DNA of 10,497 nt from DATBIO01 sp036556965 (GTDB lineage: Bacteria > Acidobacteriota > Vicinamibacteria > Fen-336), in the NCBI GenBank assembly GCA_036556965.1, contig DATBIO010000167.1, forward strand, positions 1-10,497. Reading direction: 5' to 3'. The notes below the pieces were generated by a model. It saw nothing but the letters and a program-made list of their open reading frames with translations, made no database searches and was not told the origin of the DNA. How positions within the stretch are numbered: position 1 is the first letter of the stretch; every line of letters starts with the position of its first letter. Below, in pieces: positions 1 through 6,843 of this stretch. The position numbers and the translations under genes were made by a program.

Positions 1-1
1 C

Positions 2-829
2 GCGACCGGCCGCCGCTGGCTCCAGCGCCGGTACAAGGGCGAGGCGGACCGGAGCGCGTATCGGCCGGACCGGGTCGGCGAGAGGGAGCCGTTCCAGGAG
101 GTCTACAACCGCATCGCCAACGACCTCCTCGCCCAGCGCGACGAGCTCGAGGCGGCCGAGGTGCTGACGGTGCGCCGCGTGGCCGCGCTGCGCTTCGCCT
201 CCCAGCTCGCCCCCGAGGCCTTCACCCCCTACCTGCAAGGGTCGGGCTCCGGCCGCTACTCCCTCCGCCGCCTGCCGGCGGAAGGCGATCCCATGGTCCG
301 GCGCGTGGACGACATCCGCGACCGGGACCAGATGCTGGTGGACACCCTCAACGACCACTACCTCAGCTTCTACGAGCGCATGGGCAGCCATTACGCGAGC
401 TGGCGCCAGCACAGCTACGAGGAGCAGGCGGCCCTCGACAAGATCAGCCGCGAGTCCATGCTGAAGAGGATCCTGGGGGGAGCGGCCATGATCGCGGGCG
501 TGGCCATGAGCGGAAGCGACTCGAGCGGGCGCCGCGTCGCGGGCGACCTGGCCATGCTCGCGGGCTGGGCCGCCATCCAGGCGGGCTCCCGCCAGGCCCA
601 GGAGAAGGCGATGCACGTGGCGGCGCTGGCGGAGCTGGCCACCTCGCTCGACGGCGAGGTGGCCCCGCTGCTCGTCGAGGTCGAGGGCCGGCAGCTCGAG
701 CTCACGGGCTCCGCGGAGAAGCAGTTCACGGAGTGGCGCGTGCTCCTGCGCAGGGTCTTCGCCATCGAGACCGGCGTTCCCGGCGACCCCAACGCGCCCG
801 TGGTGGTGTCGGCGCCGCCTTCGTCCTGA
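2..829 (+). CDS. Hypothetical protein, 5'-truncated by the window edge, first visible gene of the motor/vWA operon
   Basis: The reading frame is open from base 2 to the TGA at 827-829, giving 275 visible residues. The GTG at 161 is internal, because coding-like sequence (RRWLQRRYKGEAD..., QEVYNRIANDLLAQ) runs in frame upstream of it, so the true start lies outside the window. The protein is mostly helical and charged. It has two short hydrophobic Gly/Ala-rich segments at visible residues about 157-170 (ILGGAAMIAGVAMS) and 183-195 (LAMLAGWAAIQAG), reminiscent of glycine-zipper-like or monotopic membrane association, and an aromatic, charged stretch between them and the N-terminal part (DTLNDHYLSFYERM). 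The C-terminus ends in a Pro/Val/Ser tail. No enzymatic motif is visible and I cannot assign a named family. It lies 10 nt upstream of the next gene on the same strand, so it probably belongs to the same transcription unit and envelope complex. An N-terminal signal peptide or lipobox, if present, would be outside the window. Confidence 0.85.
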   Translation, partial: ATGRRWLQRRYKGEADRSAYRPDRVGEREPFQEVYNRIANDLLAQRDELEAAEVLTVRRVAALRFASQLAPEAFTPYLQGSGSGRYSLRRLPAEGDPMVRRVDDIRDRDQMLVDTLNDHYLSFYERMGSHYASWRQHSYEEQAALDKISRESMLKRILGGAAMIAGVAMSGSDSSGRRVAGDLAMLAGWAAIQAGSRQAQEKAMHVAALAELATSLDGEVAPLLVEVEGRQLELTGSAEKQFTEWRVLLRRVFAIETGVPGDPNAPVVVSAPPSS

Positions 830-839
830 TCGCCGTCCC

Positions 840-2015
840 ATGAGCCGGGAACGGCTTCCCCGCGCGGACGCCCGTGGTCCGCGGGCCAGGCCCGACGTCG
901 CGCTCCAGCCGCCGCCGCGTCCGGGAGACGCGGGCGCCGTCCCCCCGGGCACGCCCTCGTCCCCGCGGGCGTCGCGGCCCGGCGCCGCCGTGGCCCTCCT
1001 GGCCGTCCTCGCCGTCGCCATGGCCGGCGTGTTCCTGTTGCTCCCCCGGTGGATGGCGCGCCGGCCGCCGTCGGCCGCCGCCCTTCCGCAGCCCTCCGTG
1101 CCGGCCGCGTCTTCCGATTCCCCGGAGGCGCGCCCCGGAGCCGTCGAGGCGCCCGCGGCGGAGGAGCCGATGACGGAGCCGCCCGCGGTCGACCCTTCCG
1201 CGGAGGACCCGCCCGCGGACGACCCGCCCATCGCCGACACGCGACGCCCCGCCCGGCGGCCCCAAGCCGCGCTCTCCGCGGACCCTCCGGCCCCCGCCGC
1301 CGGGGATCCGGGCACCGCCCAGTGGTCGCGAGCGATGTCGGAGGGGCTTGCCGCCCTCGACAGCGGGCGGTTCGCCGAGGCGCAGGCGGCCCTCGCGCGC
1401 GCGGAGGCCGCGCGGCCGGGGACCCGCGCCGCGGCCGACGCGATCAAGCGCGCGGAGGAAGGCCTGAAGGGGGAAGCCATGTCCCGGCACCGGGCGCGCG
1501 GCGAGTCCGCGGAGGCCCGCGAGGACTGGAGGGCCGCGCTCGTTGAGTACGATGCGGCCTTGAAGCTGGAGCCCCAGGTCGCCTTCGCGCAGGAGGGCCG
1601 CGCGCGCAGCCGGCCCCGCGCCGAGCTCGACGAGACGCTGGCCGCCTACCTGCAGCGGCCGGAGCGCCTGTCCACGGAGGCGGTGGCACGCGAGGCGGAG
1701 CGCGCGCTCGTGCGCGCGCGGGAAGCGTCGCCCGACGGCCCGCGCCTCCAGCAGCAGACGGCGGCCCTGGAGCGGCTCCTGCGGGAGGCGCGAACCCCCG
1801 TGGACGTGCACCTCGTCTCCGACGGCCTGACGGAGGTCTCCGTCCTGCGCGTGGGGTCGCTGGGGACCTTCCGCGAGAAGAAGGTGGCCCTCCGTCCCGG
1901 GTCCTACGTGGTGGTGGGGAAGCGCCAGGGCTACCGCGACTCCCGGCAGACCCTGGTGGTGTCCCCGACCAGGGTCCCGCCCCCCCTGGACGTGCGCTGC
2001 CAAGAGGCGCTGTGA
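840..2015 (+). CDS. Membrane-anchored TPR-like protein with PEGA-like C-terminal domain
   Basis: 391 residues from ATG 840 to TGA 2013-2015; no clear Shine-Dalgarno is visible, but the start sits 10 nt after the previous stop. A basic, Pro-rich cytoplasmic-looking N-terminus (about 1-48) precedes one strong membrane helix at about 49-69 (AVALLAVLAVAMAGVFLLL). A low-complexity Pro/Ala/Glu/Asp linker follows to about residue 155, suited to spanning periplasmic space. Residues about 165-195 (LDSGRFAEAQAALARAEA) and 220-247 (REDWRAALVEYDAALKLEP) read as TPR-like helical pairs, followed by more Ala/Glu/Arg helices. The C-terminus, about 321-391, has the PEGA-like pattern of beta strands ending in LRPGSYVVVGKRQGYRD. 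PEGA domains are known in surface or envelope proteins and act as beta-sandwich spacers. The stop overlaps the start of the next gene (GTGA), so the two products are probably made in fixed ratio. The likely role is a scaffold in the envelope complex (inference). It is not an enzyme as far as I can see. Confidence 0.85.
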   Translation: MSRERLPRADARGPRARPDVALQPPPRPGDAGAVPPGTPSSPRASRPGAAVALLAVLAVAMAGVFLLLPRWMARRPPSAAALPQPSVPAASSDSPEARPGAVEAPAAEEPMTEPPAVDPSAEDPPADDPPIADTRRPARRPQAALSADPPAPAAGDPGTAQWSRAMSEGLAALDSGRFAEAQAALARAEAARPGTRAAADAIKRAEEGLKGEAMSRHRARGESAEAREDWRAALVEYDAALKLEPQVAFAQEGRARSRPRAELDETLAAYLQRPERLSTEAVAREAERALVRAREASPDGPRLQQQTAALERLLREARTPVDVHLVSDGLTEVSVLRVGSLGTFREKKVALRPGSYVVVGKRQGYRDSRQTLVVSPTRVPPPLDVRCQEAL

Positions 2016-4423
2016 CGTTCACCTGCCTCTTCGAGGAGGGCGGCCGCACGCGCCGCCTCGGCCCCGACGACTTCCCGCTCGCGCTGGGGGGACCGGGAGC
2101 CGACGTGGTGGTCCCCGGCCTGGCGGAAGAGGACGCCGCCGCCTTCCTGGCCCTCGACGACGGCGAGCTCTTCGCGCAGCCTCGAGGCCGCGTCCCCCTG
2201 TCGATCGGGGGACGGCCGGTCACCGCCTCGCAGTGGCTTCGCGACGGCGACGAGCTGCGCCTGATGGGCACCCGCATCCGCGTGGTCTGGCGGGCGGATC
2301 GAAAGTCGCTCCAGGTGCAGCACCGGCCGCTCGACCAGCCCGCCGAGCCCCCCTCGCGCGTCGCGCCCGCGGGGGGCGAGCCCCCCGTGGCCGAGGGCGA
2401 AGTGCTCGTGCATCCGGTGCCCTTTCGCCCGCGACCGCTCCCGCTGGTCACGCCGCGTCCGGAGAGACGCCTGCCCCTGCGCGCCCTGGCCCTGGCCTTG
2501 CCCGCCTTCCTCGCCGCCGCCGTCCTCTTCGCCGCGCGCGTGGTCGAGGTGCGGGTGGAGCCGGAGCCGGAGGGCCTGTCCGTGCGCGGGCTGCCGCACC
2601 TCGGCTGGGGGCGCACGCGGCTGCTCCTGCCCGGCGACTACACGGTGCGGGCGGAGCGGGAAGGCTACCGCCCGCTCGAGGCGCGGCTGGCGGTGACGGG
2701 GGCGCGGGGCCAGGTCGCGCGCTTCGTCCTGGAGCGCCTGCCCGGGCGCGTGGCCGTGGAGGCCCGTCCCGCGCAGGGCGTGCGCGTCTTCGTCGACGGC
2801 GCGGAGCGCGGGACGACGCCACTGCCGCCCCTCGAGGTCGCGGCCGGGGAGCACGAGGTGTCGCTGCGCGCCGAGGGATACCGGACCCTCACCACGCGCC
2901 TGAGCGTGGCCGGCGGGGGAGCGGAACAGACGCTGAAGGCCACCCTGGCCCCGGACCGCGCGCCCGTCTCGTTCACCTCCGCGCCCGCGGAGGCGACGGT
3001 CAGCGTGGACGGCGCCCCCGTGGGCCGGACCCCCCTCACCGTCACCCTGAGCTCGGGCGCGCGCGCGGTGACGGTGACCCTCGCCGGCCACAAGCCCGCC
3101 GGGCGGACGATCGACGTGGTGGCCGAGCGGCCCCTCACCGTGCCCGTCTTCCGCCTCGAGCCGCTGCCCGGCCGTCTCCGCCTGGCCAGCGATCCGCCGG
3201 GGGCGGCGGTCAGCGTGGACGGGGAGTTCCGGGGGGAGACGCCGCTCGAGATCGCGGTGTCGCCGCAGCGCGAGCACGCGCTGCGCCTCACCAAGGCCGG
3301 GCACGAGCCGGCGCAGGCCAGCGTCACCCTGGGCCTGGGCGAGGAACGCGCGCTCTCCCTCGTCCTTCCCGCCCGCCTCGGGCAGGTCGAGGTCAGCGCG
3401 GAGCCCGCCGATGCCGAAGTGGTGGTGGACGGGGAGGCCAAGGGCCGCGTGGGCCAGACCCTGACCCTGAGCGCGGCGCCCCACGAGATCGAGGTGCGGC
3501 GCTCCGGGTACGCGCCGCACCGGGTGACGGTCACCCCCCGGCCCGACTTCCCCCAGGCGGTCAAGGTCCGCCTGCGCAGCCTGCAGGAGCCGAAGGCGGC
3601 GTCAGCCCCGCGCCTGAGCGTGCAGGGCCACGACCTGCGCCTCCTGGCCCCCGGCCGCTTCCAGCTGGGGGCATCGCGCCGCGAGCCGGGCCGCCGCGCC
3701 AACGAGACGCTGCGCGAGGTCGAGCTGCAGCGGCCGTCGTACGTCTCGCTGCGGGAGGTGACCAACGCGCAGTTCCGGCGTTTCCACCCCGCGCATTCCT
3801 CCGGCCTCTTCGCGAGCCACGACCTCGACGGCGACGCCCAGCCCGTGGTGCGGGTGACCTGGGAGCAGGCCGCCGAGTACTGCAACTGGCTCTCCGCCCA
3901 GGCCGGCCTGCCTCCCGTCTACGTGAGCCGCGGGGGCAAGCTCGCGGCCGCGGCGCCCATGGGGACGGGTTTCCGCCTGCCCACGGAGGCGGAGTGGTCG
4001 CGCGCGGCACGGTCCCCGGAGGGAGGGGCGCTCAAGTACCCGTGGGGCGCCTCCCTGCCCGTGGCCCCGGGCTCGGGCAACTACGCGGACGAGTCGGCGC
4101 GCAGCGTGGTGCCCGTCGTCATCCAGGGCTACCAGGACCGCTTCCCCGTGTCCAGCCCCGTGGGTACCTTCCCGCCCAACGCCCTGGGCTTCTTCGACCT
4201 GGGCGGCAACGTGGCGGAGTGGGTGCACGACGTCTACTCCATCCCCGCCGCGGGGGCGCCCCTGGAGAAGGACCCCGCCGGGCCCGCCGCGGGAGACCTG
4301 CACGTGATCCTGGGCTCGAGCTACCTGCAGGGCACGGTCACCGAGCTGCGCCTGAGCTACCGCGACTACGCCACCAAGCCCCGACCCGACGTGGGCTTCC
4401 GCATCGCCCGCTACGCGGAATAG
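2012..4423 (+). CDS. FHA-like / TM / PEGA-repeat / SUMF1-like (FGE-sulfatase fold) membrane protein
   Basis: 803 residues from GTG 2012, which overlaps the previous TGA by four bases with a weak GAGG at 2004-2007, to TAG 4421-4423. Domain order: residues 1-95 resemble an FHA beta-sandwich (LALGG...VVVPG..., then LRDGDELRLMGTRIRV) but lack the phosphothreonine-binding SxxH and the Asn-Gly pair. A Pro/basic linker leads to one membrane helix at about 157-178. About five PEGA repeats follow (about 180-515), recognisable by VxVDGxxxGxTPL and GxHxVxLxxxGY patterns. Residues about 543-802 are a SUMF1/FGE-sulfatase domain: the FxLG start, AEYCNWLSAQ, FRLPTEAEW, YPWG, FDLGGNVAEW (731-737 core) and a final VGFRIAR are all present. 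In true formylglycine-generating enzyme the active cysteines lie shortly after a GGS motif; here the equivalent segment (GSSYLQGTVTEL, 768-779) has none, so FGE oxidase activity is unlikely. By the positive-inside rule the FHA-like part is cytoplasmic and the rest is extracytoplasmic. It probably acts as a structural, ligand-binding envelope component of the complex. Confidence 0.9.
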   Translation: MTFTCLFEEGGRTRRLGPDDFPLALGGPGADVVVPGLAEEDAAAFLALDDGELFAQPRGRVPLSIGGRPVTASQWLRDGDELRLMGTRIRVVWRADRKSLQVQHRPLDQPAEPPSRVAPAGGEPPVAEGEVLVHPVPFRPRPLPLVTPRPERRLPLRALALALPAFLAAAVLFAARVVEVRVEPEPEGLSVRGLPHLGWGRTRLLLPGDYTVRAEREGYRPLEARLAVTGARGQVARFVLERLPGRVAVEARPAQGVRVFVDGAERGTTPLPPLEVAAGEHEVSLRAEGYRTLTTRLSVAGGGAEQTLKATLAPDRAPVSFTSAPAEATVSVDGAPVGRTPLTVTLSSGARAVTVTLAGHKPAGRTIDVVAERPLTVPVFRLEPLPGRLRLASDPPGAAVSVDGEFRGETPLEIAVSPQREHALRLTKAGHEPAQASVTLGLGEERALSLVLPARLGQVEVSAEPADAEVVVDGEAKGRVGQTLTLSAAPHEIEVRRSGYAPHRVTVTPRPDFPQAVKVRLRSLQEPKAASAPRLSVQGHDLRLLAPGRFQLGASRREPGRRANETLREVELQRPSYVSLREVTNAQFRRFHPAHSSGLFASHDLDGDAQPVVRVTWEQAAEYCNWLSAQAGLPPVYVSRGGKLAAAAPMGTGFRLPTEAEWSRAARSPEGGALKYPWGASLPVAPGSGNYADESARSVVPVVIQGYQDRFPVSSPVGTFPPNALGFFDLGGNVAEWVHDVYSIPAAGAPLEKDPAGPAAGDLHVILGSSYLQGTVTELRLSYRDYATKPRPDVGFRIARYAE
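2549..3571 (+). repeat. Tandem PEGA-repeat coding region
   Basis: About five divergent repeats of roughly 65-70 codons lie inside the FHA-like/PEGA/SUMF1-like gene. The first is degenerate (LPHLGWGRTRLLLPGDYTV). The others begin GRVAVEARP, APVSFTSAP, GRLRLASDPP and GQVEVSAEP, and most carry VxVDGxxxGxTPL. A 16-bp identical stretch, CGGTCAGCGTGGACGG, occurs at 2997-3012 and 3207-3222 in two of them, consistent with internal duplication. PEGA units usually act as rigid extracellular spacers. Confidence 0.75.
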
Positions 4424-4437
4424 GAGATGACCCCGCG

Positions 4438-4659
4438 ATGAACCTGAAGTCCGTCCTCCGCGTTTCGCTCGTGACCCTGCTCGGCCTCGCCGGCCAGGGC
4501 CCGCGACCGGCGCCCGCCACCGCCGCTCCGCAGACGCCCGCGCCGGGCTCGCCCGCGCCGGCTCCCACCGCGGTCCCCGGGCGGGACCCGCTCCTCGAGT
4601 TCGTGCCCAAGGAGCGCGTCCCCGCCGACAGCGTGGTCTCGTTCCCCGTCGACATCTGA
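4438..4659 (+). CDS. Small exported proline-rich protein (73 aa)
   Basis: A 73-residue frame from ATG 4438 to TGA 4657-4659, preceded by AGGAG at 4422-4426 with an 11-nt spacer, and placed exactly in the 237-nt space between two clear operon genes. The N-terminus (MNLKSVLRVSLVTLLGLAGQG) looks like a Sec signal peptide: two lysine/arginine residues, a hydrophobic core, then small residues. A probable cleavage site lies near the Ala-rich APATAAP. The middle is a Pro/Ala/Gly linker. The C-terminus switches to a composition unlike the linker, DPLLEFVPKERVPADSVVSFPVDI, which would be the functional part. A shorter in-frame-like ATG at 4427 is in another frame and stops after four codons. I know of no named family. 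Its position directly before the channel subunit suggests a periplasmic accessory peptide, for example a plug, linker or docking ligand (inference). The long linker and a distinct short tail are typical of a tethered binding motif. Confidence 0.75.
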   Translation: MNLKSVLRVSLVTLLGLAGQGPRPAPATAAPQTPAPGSPAPAPTAVPGRDPLLEFVPKERVPADSVVSFPVDI

Positions 4660-4660
4660 C

Positions 4661-5455
4661 GTGCGGCGCCCTTCCACCGGCTTCCTGTTCCAGGCCGCTT
4701 CCCTGATGGTGGCCACCCTCCTCGTGCACTCCCTCTACGTGACCGTGGTCTGGCCGCGCAGCGAGGCCATGCTCGCCGCCCAGGCCGCGCGCATGCAGAC
4801 CGACCCCGGCTACGTCCAGGAGCGCTCGATCTGGGTGATCCTGCGCGACTACGAGCAGGAGACGGAGATCATCCTCATGCTGTGGGCGCTGGCCGTGATC
4901 GGCCAGAAATGGGTGCTCCTCCGCCGCGAGCGCGCCCTCCTCGAGCGGGAGCTGGTGCCCCTGGCCGAGGGGATGAAGATCCTGCCCGAGGACGTCCGCG
5001 AGTACGCGCGGCACATCCAGGCGCTCCCCGAGCCGGATCGGGAGGGCCTCCTGCCCCGGTCCCTGCTCGCCGCCCTCCACCGCTTCGGGGCCACGCGCAG
5101 CATCGCCGACGCGTCCGCCTCCGCCCGCGGCGTGTGCGAGGGCGAGGTGGACCGCCTCGACTCGGAGCTGTCCCTGCTGCGCTACATCGCCTGGGCAATC
5201 CCCGCCATCGGCTTCATCGGGACGGTGCGGGGCATCGGCGACGCGCTGGCGCAGGCGCACCGTGCCATGCAGGGCGATCTCTCCGGGGTGACCCAGGGGC
5301 TGGGAACCGCGTTCAACTCGACCCTGGTCGCCCTCCTCCTGAGCCTGCTGCTGATGTTCCTGCTCCACCACCTGCAGACCGACCAGGAGCGGCTCGTGCG
5401 CGACGCCGAGTCCTACCTCGACGAGCGGCTCATCCGCAGCCTGGAGGCGGCCTGA
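4661..5455 (+). CDS. MotA/TolQ/ExbB-family proton-channel subunit
   Basis: 264 residues from GTG 4661, one base after the previous stop and without a visible Shine-Dalgarno, to TGA 5453-5455. Four hydrophobic segments are visible: about 8-31, 70-88, 175-199 and 216-240. The last two carry the family signature: WAIPAIGFIGTVRGIGDAL in helix 3 and LGTAFNSTLVALLLSLLLMF in helix 4, with pore-facing candidate threonines T216 and T221. A charged loop at about 89-174 between helices 2 and 3 matches the large cytoplasmic loop of MotA and ExbB. Known members form pentamers round a dimer of a single-helix B subunit (MotB, ExbD, TolR) and turn proton or sodium flow into motion. Two candidate B subunits lie downstream in the same operon. 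The four-helix count is closer to MotA/ZorA topology than to three-helix ExbB/TolQ, but the C-terminal domain is short and ends soon after helix 4. I am confident of the family; the coupled ion and partner are inferred. Confidence 0.92.
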   Translation: MRRPSTGFLFQAASLMVATLLVHSLYVTVVWPRSEAMLAAQAARMQTDPGYVQERSIWVILRDYEQETEIILMLWALAVIGQKWVLLRRERALLERELVPLAEGMKILPEDVREYARHIQALPEPDREGLLPRSLLAALHRFGATRSIADASASARGVCEGEVDRLDSELSLLRYIAWAIPAIGFIGTVRGIGDALAQAHRAMQGDLSGVTQGLGTAFNSTLVALLLSLLLMFLLHHLQTDQERLVRDAESYLDERLIRSLEAA

Positions 5456-6840
5456 AGCCCTCGGGCGCGCTGGCCGTCGAGGTGAACGACGTCGGCCTGG
5501 TGGCCCTCCGGGCGGGGGCCTCCCACCCGCTTCCCTTCAGCCCGGGGCTCGCCCTCCTCGACGGGGGACGCCTGCTCGTGGGCGCGGAGGCCGCGGAGCA
5601 GGCCCACCTCAAGCCGCGCTTCGTGCACGACGCCTACTGGGACCGCCTCGACGCCGGACCCGCCGGCTCGCCGTTCCCCGAGGGCGTGAGCCGGGCCGAC
5701 CTCGCCCACGCGCAGCTCCTCCAGGTCCGTGCGGCGGCGGGCGGCGGGATCGAGGAGGCCTACCTGGCCGTGCCCGGCTTCTGGACCACGGCCGCCCTCG
5801 GGCACCTCCTGGGCGTGGCGCGGGCCGCCGGCCTTCCGGTGGTGGGCCTGGTGGATGCGGCCGTGGCCGCCGCCTCCCTGGGTCACGAGGGAGAGGCCCT
5901 CCTCCACCTCGACCTCACGCGCCACCGCTCGTGCGTGACCGCGATGACGCAGGGCGACGAGGTGGCGCGGACGCGCGTCGTCCCCGCGGAGGGCCGGGGA
6001 TGGGCGGTCTTCGAGGAAGCCTGGGCAGGGACGGTGGCGGCGCAGTTCGTGCGCGAGGCGCGGTTCGATCCCCGGCACGGAGGGGCGAGCGAGAAGGCCC
6101 TCCACGAGGCGCTCCCGCGCTGGCTGGACGAGCTGTGTCTTCGGCAGTCGGTTCCCGCCACGCTGCAGGCGGGCGGGCGCACGCACGCCATCGAGCTGAC
6201 GCGCGCCTCCCTGGTGGCCGCGGCCGCCGACCTCTACCGGGGGCTGGCCGAGCAGGTTGCCGCCTGCACGCGCGCGGGGGGGCCCGCCACCCTCCTGCTC
6301 ACCCACCGCTCGGCGCGCCTGCCGGGGCTGGCCGACCGCCTGGGCGAGCTCCCGCGCGTGACCATCGCGGAGCTGCACTCGTCGGCCGCGCCCAGCGGCG
6401 CGCTGGAGCACCGCGACCGCCTCCGCCATGCGGGCGAGGCCCTCCCCTTCGTCACCCGGCTGCCGTCCGGCCTCGGCACGCGGGAGCGGCGGGGTCCCCT
6501 GGCCCTGGTCGCCCGCGCGTCGTCCGCGGCACGCCCCCGCCCCACGCACGTGCTCGTGGAGGGGACGGTGCACGCCATCGGCGAGGGCGGCCTGGCCCTG
6601 GGCACGTCGCCGCCCGCCGGCGTGCGCGGCCTCGCCCTGCGCGGGGACGCTGCCGGCGTCTCCCGCCACCATTGCACGCTGCGCGCCCCGGACGGGGAGG
6701 CGGAAGTCGAGGACCACGCGGGCGGCGACACCTTCGTGAACGGCGAGCGGGTGACGGGACGGGCGGCCCTGCGGGTGGGCGACCGGCTCCGCCTGGGGAG
6801 CCCGGGCCTGGAGCTGGTGCTCGTGGCGCTGGAGGAGTAG
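5452..6840 (+). CDS. Hsp70/actin-like ATPase-fold domain fused to C-terminal FHA domain
   Basis: The frame ends at TAG 6838-6840. It stays open far upstream inside the channel gene, so the start must be chosen. The first conserved strand, LAVEVNDVGL, which has the form of the actin-fold phosphate-1 loop, must be included, and no ATG, GTG or TTG precedes it. CTG 5452 overlaps the channel gene's TGA and follows GGAGG (5443-5447), giving 462 residues; this rare start is my best guess. Residues about 5-330 resemble an Hsp70-like actin fold: AYLAVPGFWTTAALGHLLGV and VVGLVDAAVAAASLG match the Hsp70 'VPAYF...A...NEPTAAALA' region, LLHLDLTRHRSCV resembles phosphate 2, and TLLLTHRSARLPGL sits where the adenosine motif is expected. 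The canonical Gly-rich loops are weak, so ATPase activity is uncertain. Residues about 365-460 form an FHA domain with the pThr-binding SRHH (404-407) and NG (430-431). FHA domains bind phosphothreonine, so this is probably the cytoplasmic regulatory or assembly factor of the motor. No kinase gene is in view. Confidence 0.85.
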   Translation: MKPSGALAVEVNDVGLVALRAGASHPLPFSPGLALLDGGRLLVGAEAAEQAHLKPRFVHDAYWDRLDAGPAGSPFPEGVSRADLAHAQLLQVRAAAGGGIEEAYLAVPGFWTTAALGHLLGVARAAGLPVVGLVDAAVAAASLGHEGEALLHLDLTRHRSCVTAMTQGDEVARTRVVPAEGRGWAVFEEAWAGTVAAQFVREARFDPRHGGASEKALHEALPRWLDELCLRQSVPATLQAGGRTHAIELTRASLVAAAADLYRGLAEQVAACTRAGGPATLLLTHRSARLPGLADRLGELPRVTIAELHSSAAPSGALEHRDRLRHAGEALPFVTRLPSGLGTRERRGPLALVARASSAARPRPTHVLVEGTVHAIGEGGLALGTSPPAGVRGLALRGDAAGVSRHHCTLRAPDGEAEVEDHAGGDTFVNGERVTGRAALRVGDRLRLGSPGLELVLVALEE

Positions 6841-6843
6841 GCG

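Noticed and set aside
161..829. GTG 161 as the true start of the first gene
   Set aside because: The same frame is open and coding-like back to the window edge, and there is no Shine-Dalgarno in front of GTG 161.
4427..4441. ATG at 4427 as start of the small gene
   Set aside because: It is in another frame and meets a stop after four codons.
726..5371. Long minus-strand open frames opposite the operon genes
   Set aside because: They are Arg/Gly/Pro/His-rich shadows caused by very high G+C; they show no domain motif, and the opposite strand carries convincing domains throughout.
2012..6840. Type VI secretion or FHA-linked secretion locus
   Set aside because: FHA domains are present, but no TssB/C, Hcp, VgrG, ClpV or TssM-like gene is seen.
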